The position numbers and the translations under genes were made by a program. 64,000 nt of DNA from Bacteroidaceae bacterium (GTDB taxonomy: Bacteria > Bacteroidota > Bacteroidia > Bacteroidales > Bacteroidaceae). The notes beneath the pieces are model-generated. The model worked only from the letters and a program-made list of their open reading frames with translations. It did not search any database and was not told where the DNA came from. This document shows, in pieces, positions 34,143 to 42,634 of the stretch (positions within the stretch are counted from its first letter, which is position 1; the number at the start of each line of letters is the position of its first letter). The stretch lies in contig JAILPK010000066.1 of NCBI GenBank assembly GCA_024699495.1, positions 48,445 to 112,444 of the forward strand, read 5' to 3'.

Positions 34143-35507
34143 TCAGATGATTTTCTCGATCTGTGACAGGTTGCTGGAAACATCCTCGTCCGTGACCTCG
34201 TAGTTCTGCAGGTTCCCGGCGAGATATTGATCGTATGCGGTCATGTCTATCAGACCGTGTCCTGATAGATTGAAGAGGATGACCTTCTCCTCGCCTGTCT
34301 CCTTGCAACGGTTGGCTTCGCGAATAGTTGCTGCAATTGCATGGCAACTCTCTGGAGCCGGGATTATACCTTCAGCACGTGCGAATAGAACGCCTGCGTC
34401 AAACGACTCCAGCTGCTTTATATCCATCGCTTCCATCATGCCATCTTTCAGCAACTGACTGACAATCACTCCGGCGCCGTGGTAGCGCAAACCGCCTGCG
34501 TGGATGTTGGCGGGCATGAAATTATGTCCAAGTGTGAACATAGGCAGCAGAGGGGTGTATCCTGCTTCGTCTCCGAAATCATATTGGAATTGGCCCCGGG
34601 TCAGTTTCGGACATGACGATGGCTCGGCTGCAATGAAACGGGTGTGTTTGCCGTCCTTGATATTATGCCGCATGAAGGGGAAGGAAATGCCTCCGAAGTT
34701 CGAGCCGCCTCCGAAACAGGCAATCACGATATCTGGGTATTCTCCTGCCATCTCCATCTGTTTCTCAGCCTCGAGACCGATGATTGTCTGGTGAAGAGTC
34801 ACGTGGGAAAGCACCGAACCAAGCGTATATTTGCAGTTGGGCGTGTTCATAGCCAGTTCAATAGCTTCGGAGATGGCTGTGCCCAGTGAACCCTGATTCA
34901 TCGGGTCTCGGGTGATGATGTCCTTTCCGGCGCGCGTGGACATTGAAGGCGATGCCTCCACCGTTGCGCCGAACGTCTGCATGATAGAACGGCGATATGG
35001 CTTTTGGTTATATGATATCTTTACCTGATATACTGCACATTCCAAACCAAACACCTTTGCTGCGTAGGAGAGGGCTGCACCCCACTGACCGGCGCCCGTT
35101 TCGGTGGTGATGTTTGTAACTCCCTGCATCTTGTTGTAATATGCCTGTGCTATGGCGGAGTTCAGTTTATGACTTCCCACAGGGCTCACACTTTCATTCT
35201 TGAAATAGATATGTGCCGGGGTTCCAATTGCCTCTTCCAAACCATAGGCTCTTACTAGCGGTGTGGATCTGTAATATTTATACATGTCCCTTACAGGTTC
35301 AGGAATATGTATCCACGGGTCCACCTGGTTTAGCTCCTGGCGCGAAAGTTCTTCGGCGAAGATGGGGTAAAGGTCTTCGGGACTCAACGGTTTTTTTGTT
35401 GCCGGATTGAGTGGAGGTAGTGGTTTGTTGACCATGTCTGCCTGAATATTATACCACTCAGTCGGGATCTCCTGTTCAGTCAGGAAGTAGCGTTTCTGTT
35501 TGCTCAT
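34143..35507 (-). CDS. trpB: Tryptophan synthase beta subunit, TrpB2 type
   Basis: A 454-residue PLP enzyme that condenses indole with serine. It is longer than the classic TrpB (about 400) and carries features of the TrpB2 class: an N-terminal extension (YFLTEQEIPTEWYNIQADM), RSTPLVRAYGLEEAIG, and the PLP-lysine motif SPVGSHKLNSAIAQAY (GSHK instead of GAHK). The phosphate-binding loop is CFGGGSNFGG, and TETGAGQWGAALS is also present. No trpA or other trp gene is adjacent. Upstream lies a Trp-codon leader peptide and attenuator, so expression should respond to tryptophan supply. TrpB2 proteins often act independently of TrpA, possibly to salvage indole. Confidence 0.92.
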   Translation of the reverse strand: MSKQKRYFLTEQEIPTEWYNIQADMVNKPLPPLNPATKKPLSPEDLYPIFAEELSRQELNQVDPWIHIPEPVRDMYKYYRSTPLVRAYGLEEAIGTPAHIYFKNESVSPVGSHKLNSAIAQAYYNKMQGVTNITTETGAGQWGAALSYAAKVFGLECAVYQVKISYNQKPYRRSIMQTFGATVEASPSMSTRAGKDIITRDPMNQGSLGTAISEAIELAMNTPNCKYTLGSVLSHVTLHQTIIGLEAEKQMEMAGEYPDIVIACFGGGSNFGGISFPFMRHNIKDGKHTRFIAAEPSSCPKLTRGQFQYDFGDEAGYTPLLPMFTLGHNFMPANIHAGGLRYHGAGVIVSQLLKDGMMEAMDIKQLESFDAGVLFARAEGIIPAPESCHAIAATIREANRCKETGEEKVILFNLSGHGLIDMTAYDQYLAGNLQNYEVTDEDVSSNLSQIEKII

Positions 35508-35660
35508 AATGATTTTTTTTGATTAGTTAATAATTATATATTATATGTATTTCTAATTATTTTTCTGTCTTTGTGATAACCTTTTCTACATCGCGCCAGT
35601 CACCTGTTGTCATTTGATTGTTGTCTTTGAGGCTCGTCTCAACTTACAAATCGTAATAGT

Positions 35661-35694
35661 AAGGAGGCCGGTCGTGAGAACGGCTGGCCTCCTT
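35661..35694 (-). terminator. Attenuator terminator upstream of trpB2
   Basis: AAGGAGGCC and GGCCTCCTT form a 9-bp outer stem (35661-35669 with 35686-35694) with further inner pairs. Its inner arm can alternatively pair with an upstream segment: minus-strand CCGATCGTGAGA (about 35724-35735) and TCTCACGACCGG pair at 11 of 12 positions, which would break the terminator. This is the layout of a transcription attenuator; the U-run after it is weak. Confidence 0.75.
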
Positions 35695-35740
35695 TATAAT
35701 AAACATAAATGGTAATGGCAATTCTCTCACGATCGGTTTA

Positions 35741-35779
35741 TCATGAGCGCCACCACCAAAAGTAAGCTGTTGAAAACAT
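35741..35779 (-). CDS. trpL: trp leader peptide
   Basis: A 12-codon reading frame, Met-Phe-Ser-Thr-Ala-Tyr-Phe-Trp-Trp-Trp-Arg-Ser, then TGA. Three consecutive TGG codons lie just upstream of the antiterminator arm. When charged Trp-tRNA is scarce a ribosome would stall on these codons and favour the antiterminator; with plenty of Trp the terminator forms. The architecture matches classic trp attenuation and recalls the Bacteroid-trp RNA motif described upstream of trp genes in this phylum. Its placement 230 bases before trpB2 on the same strand supports it. Confidence 0.85.
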   Translation of the reverse strand: MFSTAYFWWWRS

Positions 35780-35857
35780 TTTTTTTAAAATTGCTGTTCC
35801 TTCTGTCTGCAAAGTAAGGCCGTTTTTGGCAAACTACCAAATAAAAACAGACAATTT

Positions 35858-35888
35858 TTTGCCATCTCTGAATTTTTTAGTACCTTCG
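35858..35888 (+). promoter_or_regulatory. Promoter of the 199-residue membrane protein gene
   Basis: TTTG at 35858-35861, a 19-base spacer and TACCTTCG (one mismatch to TAnnTTTG) at 35881-35888; the ATG follows at 35911. Confidence 0.65.
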
Positions 35889-35910
35889 CGGCCAAATTTA
35901 AAGAAATTAC

Positions 35911-36510
35911 ATGGCGTATCACTATTTCAAGGCTGTCCCCCGTCCCGAATGTTCTTGCTTGGCTGTCGGTTCCGAACTGCATTTCAAGAAGTATTTCGGT
36001 ATTGGTACGTTTCCGCTTAAGAGTCCAGATAAGATATATAAAGATGAAATAATATCTTCGCTGGAGGAGTGTGAGATGCATTGCAGCATTAAGGACGAAA
36101 ATGTAGAACCAGACACTGTTTGTCTGTATATGACATCCAAGTCCGGCAGCAGCTGTTATGTGCAGGATGGAATTACGAAAGAGCAGATAATAGAAAGTGT
36201 AAAGGCGGGTTGGGCTAATGGCATGTCTTTGTTTGATGTGATAGATGAGACAGTTGAAAAAGAAGAAAAAGAGAAGAATAGGGGCTTAGTGACTAAAAAG
36301 CAGGAAAAGCATTTGCGTCCTAAAGAAACTCACAGCGCCTATTTCTACATTTTCGTGCGCCCTGTACAGATAATCCTTATTCTTATGGCTGTCGGCTATG
36401 TCCTCTCGCTCGCATACCGCCGTGAAATGCGCCAACGCCAGTTGCGTGAAGAACAGGAGATCGAACAGATGATGAGCCCCTCAGATGACGTATTTGATGA
36501 AGAAGAGTGA
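35911..36510 (+). CDS. Unrecognised membrane-anchored protein
   Basis: A 199-residue protein I cannot assign to a family. The N-terminal two thirds are soluble (Cys at residues 14, 16, 54, 58, 71 and 82), with a charged Lys/Glu-rich linker at about 118-143. One hydrophobic segment occupies about 153-170 (ILILMAVGYVLSLAY), and an acidic tail rich in Arg/Gln/Glu ends DDVFDEEE. This suggests a tail-anchored protein with the soluble part in the cytosol, but orientation is not certain. A good promoter precedes it and composition is normal, so it is probably real. It is transcribed away from trpB2; no functional link is evident. Confidence 0.7.
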   Translation: MAYHYFKAVPRPECSCLAVGSELHFKKYFGIGTFPLKSPDKIYKDEIISSLEECEMHCSIKDENVEPDTVCLYMTSKSGSSCYVQDGITKEQIIESVKAGWANGMSLFDVIDETVEKEEKEKNRGLVTKKQEKHLRPKETHSAYFYIFVRPVQIILILMAVGYVLSLAYRREMRQRQLREEQEIEQMMSPSDDVFDEEE

Positions 36511-36888
36511 TGTCTCTTAATCTTGAGGAGGATAATGTCTAACCTCTAAGGTTTTGTAGAGTTTAGATATGCTTTCTTTTAATTCTTTAGTTTTTTAGTT
36601 TCATGGCAATCGGGAAAAAAGCATTTGGGATCAATAGGTCAGCAATTTTTTCGTTAGGGTTTGAGTCAAGGCTTTGGCCTTCATTAGTTATGCCAATTTA
36701 TTTAGTCCACAAAACGGCCAATATCTAAAAACACTGCCCTGCGGCCTCTTTAACATACGGCCTAAACCCTGACAGATTTATACTTTTTCAACTTTATTCT
36801 GGCACAAGCGTCTTAACCCAAGTCTCCAGAAATATTAGAATCTACCCGACAACTTGTCAACTACTCAAAAAACTCAAAACAACCTTAG
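36511..36888. other. Intergenic region between the orphan membrane protein and rho
   Basis: No gene, promoter or clear structure is seen in these 380 bases, apart from the rho terminator that begins at 36889. Confidence 0.5.
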
Positions 36889-36920
36889 AAGCAAACGGGC
36901 GAATCTTCGCCCGTTTGCTT
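36889..36920. terminator. Strong terminator downstream of rho
   Basis: AAGCAAACGGGCGA and TCGCCCGTTTGCTT form a perfect 14-bp stem with a four-base loop, flanked by T-rich sequence. It can terminate rho transcripts (minus strand) and any transcript from the plus strand. Confidence 0.88.
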
Positions 36921-36961
36921 TTCTAAGCTCTACACTTTACAAAGCCTCCATCTGCCGTTTC

Positions 36962-38827
36962 TTACGAATTCATGCTTAGGAGAAATTCATCGTTGTTTTT
37001 TGTGCCCTCAAGTCTGTTCTTCAGTTCATTCATCGCTTCTATTGGAGTCATGTCTGAGAGGTATTTGCGTAGAATCCACATCCTGTCTAACGTGGTCTTG
37101 TCGTGGAGCAGGTCATCACGTCGTGTGCTGCTGGCGATGATGTTGACGGCAGGGAATATACGCTTGTTGGCAAGTGTGCGGTCGAGCTGTAATTCCATAT
37201 TGCCTGTTCCCTTGAACTCCTCGAAGATAACCTCATCCATCTTGGAGCCGGTGTCGATAAGGGCAGTTGCGATTATAGTGAGAGAACCGCCTCCCTCGAT
37301 GTTACGTGCTGCGCCGAAGAAGCGTTTTGGTTTGTGCAGGGCTTGTGCGTCAACACCACCTGAGAGGATTTTGCCGCTTGCGGGTGCAACTGTATTGTAG
37401 GCACGTGCCAAACGGGTGATGCTATCGAGGAATATGACGACGTCGTGTCCGCATTCAACCATCCTCTTGGCTTTCTCTAAAACAATACCGGCGATTTTCA
37501 CGTGGCGTTCTGCGGGCTCATCGAAGGTGGAGGCGATGACTTCAGCATTAACAGTCCGAGCCATGTCTGTCACCTCTTCCGGTCTTTCGTCTATGAGAAG
37601 CATCATTAGATATGCTTCGGGGTGATTGGCGGCTATGGCGTTGGCGATATCTTTCATGAGAATTGTCTTACCCGTTTTGGGTTGGGCTACGATAAGCGCA
37701 CGCTGTCCCTTGCCGATAGGTGAGAAGAGATCGACGACACGCACGCTGACGTTGTCATTGTATCCTTGGCAGAGTCGGAATTTCTCATCTGGGAACAGGG
37801 GAGTGAGGTGTTCGAAAGCCTGACGGTCGCGTATGCGTGCCGGGTCCACGCCGTTCACATGTTCAACGGAAATCAGAGGGAAGTATTTCTCGCCCTCGCG
37901 CGGTGGGCGTATTGCTCCTTCGATTACATCGCCCGTCTTCAGCCCAAACTGTTTGATTTGCTGGTGTGAAACATATACGTCATCAGGGCTCGGCAGGTAG
38001 TTATAGTCTGAAGAACGTAGATAGCCGAATCCCTCGTTGACCACCTCAAGGACGCCTTCGGCTTTGATAAGGTCGCCGAAATCATAGCGTGGTGTGCGTC
38101 TGTGTTCCTCCAGCTTGCCGGATTGTGCGGCTGGCTGTTGGAAAATGGGTTCTGCTGGATACATGTTGCTGGTAGGCCTCACTACTGCGGTATCAGTGAG
38201 ACCGTCAACAGGAACCTCTTCGATGTCTGGGATGGGAATTGTCACGATGAAGTCCGGCTCCTCGGCTTCGAAGAATGCTTTGACTTCAGGTGAATTTTCA
38301 GATAAGAGACCGGGTGCTTGGCTTCCGGACATTTTATCCGTCACGGTATTGCCGACAGCCTCCTGTATAGCAGGGACCTCAGGGGCTTTGGCTGTTTCCG
38401 GTGCGGCGTCAGCAGCGGGAACCTCCTGAGGCTCAGGTGCAGTCTCGAACAAAACAGCCTGTTTGGCTTCTTCTGCCTCTTTCTCAGATTTGTTCTTCCG
38501 ACCTCGTTTCTTCGGAGCGGTTTTCTCCGCAGTCACAGGAGCTTCAGCCTCCTCTTGGGCAGAAGCGGCAGATGTCTTTTTACTTTTCGGTTTCGGGTCC
38601 TCTTCAGTCTTAGAGGCTTCTTCGGCAGCTTTCTCGGCCTTACTCTTCCGCCCTCTTTTTTTAGGAGCTGGCTTGACTTCGGGTAAGGGGTGTAGGCTTT
38701 CCTCGTCTATAATTGCATAGATAATGTCTATTTTTTCAGCATTTGGCTTGACTGATATATGGATTGCCTTAGCAATTTCACGTAATTGCTCGATGGTAAG
38801 GCTTTCCAACTCATCCTTTGTGTGCAT
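36962..38827 (-). CDS. rho: Transcription termination factor Rho with long disordered insertion
   Basis: A 621-residue RNA helicase that ends transcription at untranslated RNA. The N-terminal Rho-N domain ([16 protein letters not shown]) is followed by about 210 residues of low-complexity sequence with two near-copies of PKKRGRKxKxEKxAEEA and Pro/Ala/Glu runs. The RNA-binding domain follows ([37 protein letters not shown]). The ATPase core has the Walker [13 protein letters not shown], Walker [17 protein letters not shown] and [18 protein letters not shown]. coli Rho is 419 residues; the extra length is the insertion. In Bacteroides thetaiotaomicron the Rho insertion drives phase separation; this one is likely equivalent. 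Confidence 0.96.
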   Translation of the reverse strand: MHTKDELESLTIEQLREIAKAIHISVKPNAEKIDIIYAIIDEESLHPLPEVKPAPKKRGRKSKAEKAAEEASKTEEDPKPKSKKTSAASAQEEAEAPVTAEKTAPKKRGRKNKSEKEAEEAKQAVLFETAPEPQEVPAADAAPETAKAPEVPAIQEAVGNTVTDKMSGSQAPGLLSENSPEVKAFFEAEEPDFIVTIPIPDIEEVPVDGLTDTAVVRPTSNMYPAEPIFQQPAAQSGKLEEHRRTPRYDFGDLIKAEGVLEVVNEGFGYLRSSDYNYLPSPDDVYVSHQQIKQFGLKTGDVIEGAIRPPREGEKYFPLISVEHVNGVDPARIRDRQAFEHLTPLFPDEKFRLCQGYNDNVSVRVVDLFSPIGKGQRALIVAQPKTGKTILMKDIANAIAANHPEAYLMMLLIDERPEEVTDMARTVNAEVIASTFDEPAERHVKIAGIVLEKAKRMVECGHDVVIFLDSITRLARAYNTVAPASGKILSGGVDAQALHKPKRFFGAARNIEGGGSLTIIATALIDTGSKMDEVIFEEFKGTGNMELQLDRTLANKRIFPAVNIIASSTRRDDLLHDKTTLDRMWILRKYLSDMTPIEAMNELKNRLEGTKNNDEFLLSMNS

Positions 38828-38925
38828 AAAAATGTGCGGACTTGGCCGCCTGTTGGATATTAAAAAAAGGGAATTAAAAATATAATAAAAATGAAACAGA
38901 CAACATAAAATCCCCGTTTCGGGTG

Positions 38926-38933
38926 CAAAGATA
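38926..38933 (-). promoter_or_regulatory. Promoter -7 box of rho
   Basis: Minus strand TATCTTTG, about 100 bases before the start codon, which leaves a long leader compatible with the autoregulation known for rho. The -33 box is not clear. Confidence 0.55.
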
Positions 38934-39007
38934 CAACAAAAGTCGTAAACAGAAAGAAAAATAACAAGAAAAAATGTTTTGAAGTAACATTTTTCTTACT
39001 TTTTGTT

Positions 39008-39015
39008 TAACTTTG
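39008..39015 (+). promoter_or_regulatory. Promoter -7 box of the ABC-F gene
   Basis: TAACTTTG matches TAnnTTTG. Transcription would start near 39022, which rules out the ATG-like reading from 39013 and supports the start at 39034. Confidence 0.6.
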
Positions 39016-39033
39016 TGCCCGAAAAAGAAGAAA

Positions 39034-40884
39034 ATGGCAACTGTAAATCCCTTTTTACAAGTCGAAGGTCTCACATATAGCGTGGGTGACAAAACGCTGT
39101 TCCGCGATCTCTCATTCGGAGTTGCTGAGGGTCAGCGTGTCGGACTCATCGCAAAGAATGGGGAGGGGAAGACTTCGCTGCTCAATATCATTGCGGGGAA
39201 GCAGGTTGCCGACAATGGCTCGATTACATGGCGGCGAGATCTGAAGGTGGCATATCTGGAGCAGATTCCAGAATATCCTCGTGAGATGTCTGTCATGGAT
39301 GCTTGTCTCTGGCAATGCAAAGAGGAGCCCCGCCGCATACAGGAATATCTGTGCAAACTGGATATATTCGACCATGGGCAGCCTGTGGGCGAGCTGAGCG
39401 GCGGGCAGTTGAAACGTGTTGCGCTGGCAAATGTGCTGTGCAGAGAGCCTGATATGCTTATTCTGGATGAACCCACAAATCATTTGGATCTTCAGATGAT
39501 AGAGTGGTTGGAGGGGTATCTTATCCGCTCGAATAAGACATTGTTGATGGTGACTCATGACCGCTATTTCCTTAATCGTGTCTGCTCTGTTATTTTAGAA
39601 CTTGACGGCGAGTGCCTCTACACATATAGAGGTAATTACGAGTATTATCTGGAGAAGCGCCAGGAACGTATTGATGCGATGAACGCAGAAATAGCAAGGG
39701 CAAACAACCTCTACAGATATGAGTTAGAATGGATGCGCAGGATGCCCCAGGCCAGGGGGCATAAGGCAAGCTACCGAAAGGAGGCGTTCGCCGAACTTGA
39801 GGCCAAAGCACATCAGAAGGTAGAGGAGAAATCCCTGAGTCTGAAGGTGAAGTCAGCTTATATAGGCTCAAAGATTTTTGAGGCTGAATACGTATCCAAG
39901 ACTTTTCCGGCCCGGGAGGAAGGCATGGGGCCGAAGGTTATCCTGAAAGACTTTTATTATAACTTCTCGCGCTACGAAAAGATGGGAATCATAGGCGCGA
40001 ACGGAACGGGGAAGAGCACCTTCGTGAAGATGCTCTTAGGCGAGGTGAAGCCCGACAGCGGCCGTTTTGTCGTCGGAGAGACAGTACGTTTCGGCTATTT
40101 CTCGCAGGAAGGGCTGCAGTTTGACAGCCAGATGAAGGTCATTGACGCTGTGCGACGGATAGCCGAATATGTTGATTTGGGTGAGGGGCGTCAGCTTTCC
40201 GCAATGCAATTCTTGCAGCATTTCCTGTTTTCCCCCTTGCAGCAGCAGAATTATATTTATAAGTTGTCTGGAGGAGAACAGAGACGTCTCTACCTCTGCA
40301 CTGTTCTGATGCAGAACCCTAATTTCCTCATCTTGGACGAGCCGACCAACGATCTGGATATCATTACGCTGAATATTCTGGAGGAATACCTCCGGACGTT
40401 TAAGGGTTGTCTTATAGTGGTGAGCCACGATCGCTATTTTATGGATAAGGTGGTGGATCATCTGCTTGTATTTGAAGGCGACGGGGTGGTCAGAGATTAC
40501 CCTGGCAACTATACTCAGTACAGAAATGCCCAGGCTGAGATAGCAAAGAAAACGGGCAGGGCCGAACCGAAAAAGAGGGGCGGTCAGTCGGAGCGCAGGG
40601 ACAACGCGCTCCAGGTCAGCAGCGGACCCAAAGACAGGGGCGCTGCGGACGGCTCTGGTGCCGGACAAGCAGCAAGGAGGCGCCTCTCATATAAGGAGAA
40701 GAAGGAGATGGAGGCTTTGGAAACAGACATCTCCGCTCTTGAGGCAGAGAAGTCATATATTGAAACAGCTCTTTGCAGCGGAACGCTCTCCGTGGATGAT
40801 CTTACAGAAAAGAGCCGCCGGCTATCCCAGCTTTCGGAAGAGCTCGACGCAAAAGAGATGAGATGGCTGGAATTGAATGAATAA
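39034..40884 (+). CDS. ABC-F family ATPase (Uup-like)
   Basis: A 616-residue cytosolic protein with two ABC ATPase domains and no membrane segments, the ABC-F layout of ribosome-associated factors. First domain: GLIAKNGEGKTSLLN (Walker A), LSGGQLKRVALANVL (signature), LILDEPTNHLD (Walker B). The P-site interaction linker (about residues 185-260) includes RQERIDAMNAEIARANNLYRYELEWMRRMPQARG. Second domain: GIIGANGTGKSTFVKML, LSGGEQRRLYLCTVL and LILDEPTNDLD. The C-terminus has a coiled coil (about 555-610), as in Uup. The role (translation or DNA-branch related) is inferred from the family. Confidence 0.92.
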   Translation: MATVNPFLQVEGLTYSVGDKTLFRDLSFGVAEGQRVGLIAKNGEGKTSLLNIIAGKQVADNGSITWRRDLKVAYLEQIPEYPREMSVMDACLWQCKEEPRRIQEYLCKLDIFDHGQPVGELSGGQLKRVALANVLCREPDMLILDEPTNHLDLQMIEWLEGYLIRSNKTLLMVTHDRYFLNRVCSVILELDGECLYTYRGNYEYYLEKRQERIDAMNAEIARANNLYRYELEWMRRMPQARGHKASYRKEAFAELEAKAHQKVEEKSLSLKVKSAYIGSKIFEAEYVSKTFPAREEGMGPKVILKDFYYNFSRYEKMGIIGANGTGKSTFVKMLLGEVKPDSGRFVVGETVRFGYFSQEGLQFDSQMKVIDAVRRIAEYVDLGEGRQLSAMQFLQHFLFSPLQQQNYIYKLSGGEQRRLYLCTVLMQNPNFLILDEPTNDLDIITLNILEEYLRTFKGCLIVVSHDRYFMDKVVDHLLVFEGDGVVRDYPGNYTQYRNAQAEIAKKTGRAEPKKRGGQSERRDNALQVSSGPKDRGAADGSGAGQAARRRLSYKEKKEMEALETDISALEAEKSYIETALCSGTLSVDDLTEKSRRLSQLSEELDAKEMRWLELNE

Positions 40885-41082
40885 AGACAGGACAAGGGCG
40901 CCAGCTCATTTAAATTTCCCAAAGAAAGAGAAATTCGGGTTATTCAAGCGGCGCCGGCATATATCAGATGATTAACTGGGGTGGAATCAAGAGTCAGAAA
41001 AAGACAGATGTAAGTAAGAAGAAATAAAATAAAAAGAATATAGGGATGACAAAAGAATAAGAATACGAAAGCATAAATAAGT

Positions 41083-42549
41083 ATGATAACTTTTTTCATT
41101 AGTTTGATAGCCCTGATAATAGGCTATATGGTTTGGGGCCGTGTGGCAGAGCGCGTGTTTGGTCCCGACGACCGTGTGACGCCGGCAATCGCGAAGGCCG
41201 ACGGAATAGATTATATTGTGCTGCCGGGCTGGCGTATATTTATGATTCAGTTCCTCAATATTGCGGGAACAGGTCCGATCTTCGGCGCCATAATGGGTGC
41301 CTGGTTTGGCCCTTCGGCCTATCTGTGGATTGTGTTTGGTTGCATATTTGGAGGGGCAGTGCATGATTATATCAGCGGAATGCTCTCTTTGCGCCATGAC
41401 GGATGCGGTCAGGCCGAACTGACAGGCATGTATCTCGGAGGGGCTGCCAGAAGCACGATGGTAGTTTTTACCATGCTGATGATGGTTTTGGTGGGCGCCT
41501 TTTTTGTTTATTGTCCTGCTATTATTCTTTCAGGCATTTGGGGTGACAAAATGATGTGGGTTGTTCTGATATTTATCTATTATGTTGCCACAACGATGAT
41601 GCCAATAGACAAGATCATTGGACGCATATACCCCGCGTTTGCCCTCTCGATGCTTTTCATGGTCGTGGCTTTGGGTATTGTGCTCGTCATCAAACAGCCC
41701 GTTTTGCCGGAAGTGTGGGACGGTCTTGGCAACTGGGGTGCCGAGCGACTGGGCTTATCCCAGCCTCTGTTCCCAGCGCTTTTCGTGACTATAGCCTGCG
41801 GCGCAGTAAGCGGTTTCCATGCCACACAGTCGCCGATGATGGCACGCTGCATGAAGAGCGAACGGCAAGGCCGCGCCATATTCTACGGAGCTATGATTAC
41901 TGAGGGCGTTGTAGCGTTGGTTTGGGCCACTCTATCCAACTATTTCTTCTTCTCCGGCGGGTGGAGAGAGGTCTGTTCACCGGAGGTGATTGCCGCATTC
42001 GAGGGGCAGACGGCCCGTTCGTTAATACAGTATTTTGATGCTCCTACTGTGGTCAATATAATATGCTCCGGATGGCTTGGTATCGCAGGCAGTATTCTGG
42101 CATTGTTGGGAGTTGTTGCGGCCCCGATAACCACAGGTGGCAGTTCGTTCCGGGCTGCCCGCCTGATCCTGGCAGAGGCATTCGGTTTCAATCAGACATC
42201 CGCCCGCAGCCGTCTGCTGCTCAGTCTGCCTGTGTTTGCCGTGGGTATAGCCCTTCTGATGTGGCAGATCGGCAACCCCTCTGGTTTCAGCACTGTGTGG
42301 CAGTATGTGGCATGGGGCACTCAGGCTATGGCGGCAGTGACACTGTGGGTATGCACTGTCTATCTTTCGCAAGAGGGGAAATGCTATTGGCTGACACTCC
42401 TTCCAGCTATATTCATGACGATGGTAGTAATAGATTTCTTCCTCGTCTCTCCAACCACGTTAAGCCTCAATTACAATCTCTCGCTCGTCATTTCCGCATT
42501 GCTTACGATTGCTGCAATATGCGTATTTTTCATAAAGCGCAGGAAATAA
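41083..42549 (+). CDS. cstA: CstA family carbon-starvation transporter
   Basis: A 488-residue integral membrane protein of the CstA family, which imports peptides or pyruvate. About 14 membrane helices can be seen. Family signatures: GPDDRVTPA, LPGWRIFMIQFLNIAGTGPIFGAIMGA, FGGAVHDYISGMLSLRHDG and GGSSFRAARLILAE. It is shorter than E. coli CstA (701), fitting the short clade. The open reading frame begins 200 bases after the ABC-F gene. No partner such as a two-component system is adjacent. Substrate cannot be determined. Confidence 0.88.
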   Translation: MITFFISLIALIIGYMVWGRVAERVFGPDDRVTPAIAKADGIDYIVLPGWRIFMIQFLNIAGTGPIFGAIMGAWFGPSAYLWIVFGCIFGGAVHDYISGMLSLRHDGCGQAELTGMYLGGAARSTMVVFTMLMMVLVGAFFVYCPAIILSGIWGDKMMWVVLIFIYYVATTMMPIDKIIGRIYPAFALSMLFMVVALGIVLVIKQPVLPEVWDGLGNWGAERLGLSQPLFPALFVTIACGAVSGFHATQSPMMARCMKSERQGRAIFYGAMITEGVVALVWATLSNYFFFSGGWREVCSPEVIAAFEGQTARSLIQYFDAPTVVNIICSGWLGIAGSILALLGVVAAPITTGGSSFRAARLILAEAFGFNQTSARSRLLLSLPVFAVGIALLMWQIGNPSGFSTVWQYVAWGTQAMAAVTLWVCTVYLSQEGKCYWLTLLPAIFMTMVVIDFFLVSPTTLSLNYNLSLVISALLTIAAICVFFIKRRK

Positions 42550-42570
42550 GTATTAATTCTTCCCCAATAA

Positions 42571-42601
42571 TTTGGGATTTTACTTTTTTCCTGTATTTTT
42601 G
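42571..42601 (+). promoter_or_regulatory. Promoter of the GH31 gene
   Basis: TTTG (42571-42574), 19-base spacer, TATTTTTG (42594-42601). The leader to the ATG at 42635 is about 27 bases. Confidence 0.75.
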
Positions 42602-42634
42602 CGCTTGTAAACCAAACATACATCATAAAGTAAT

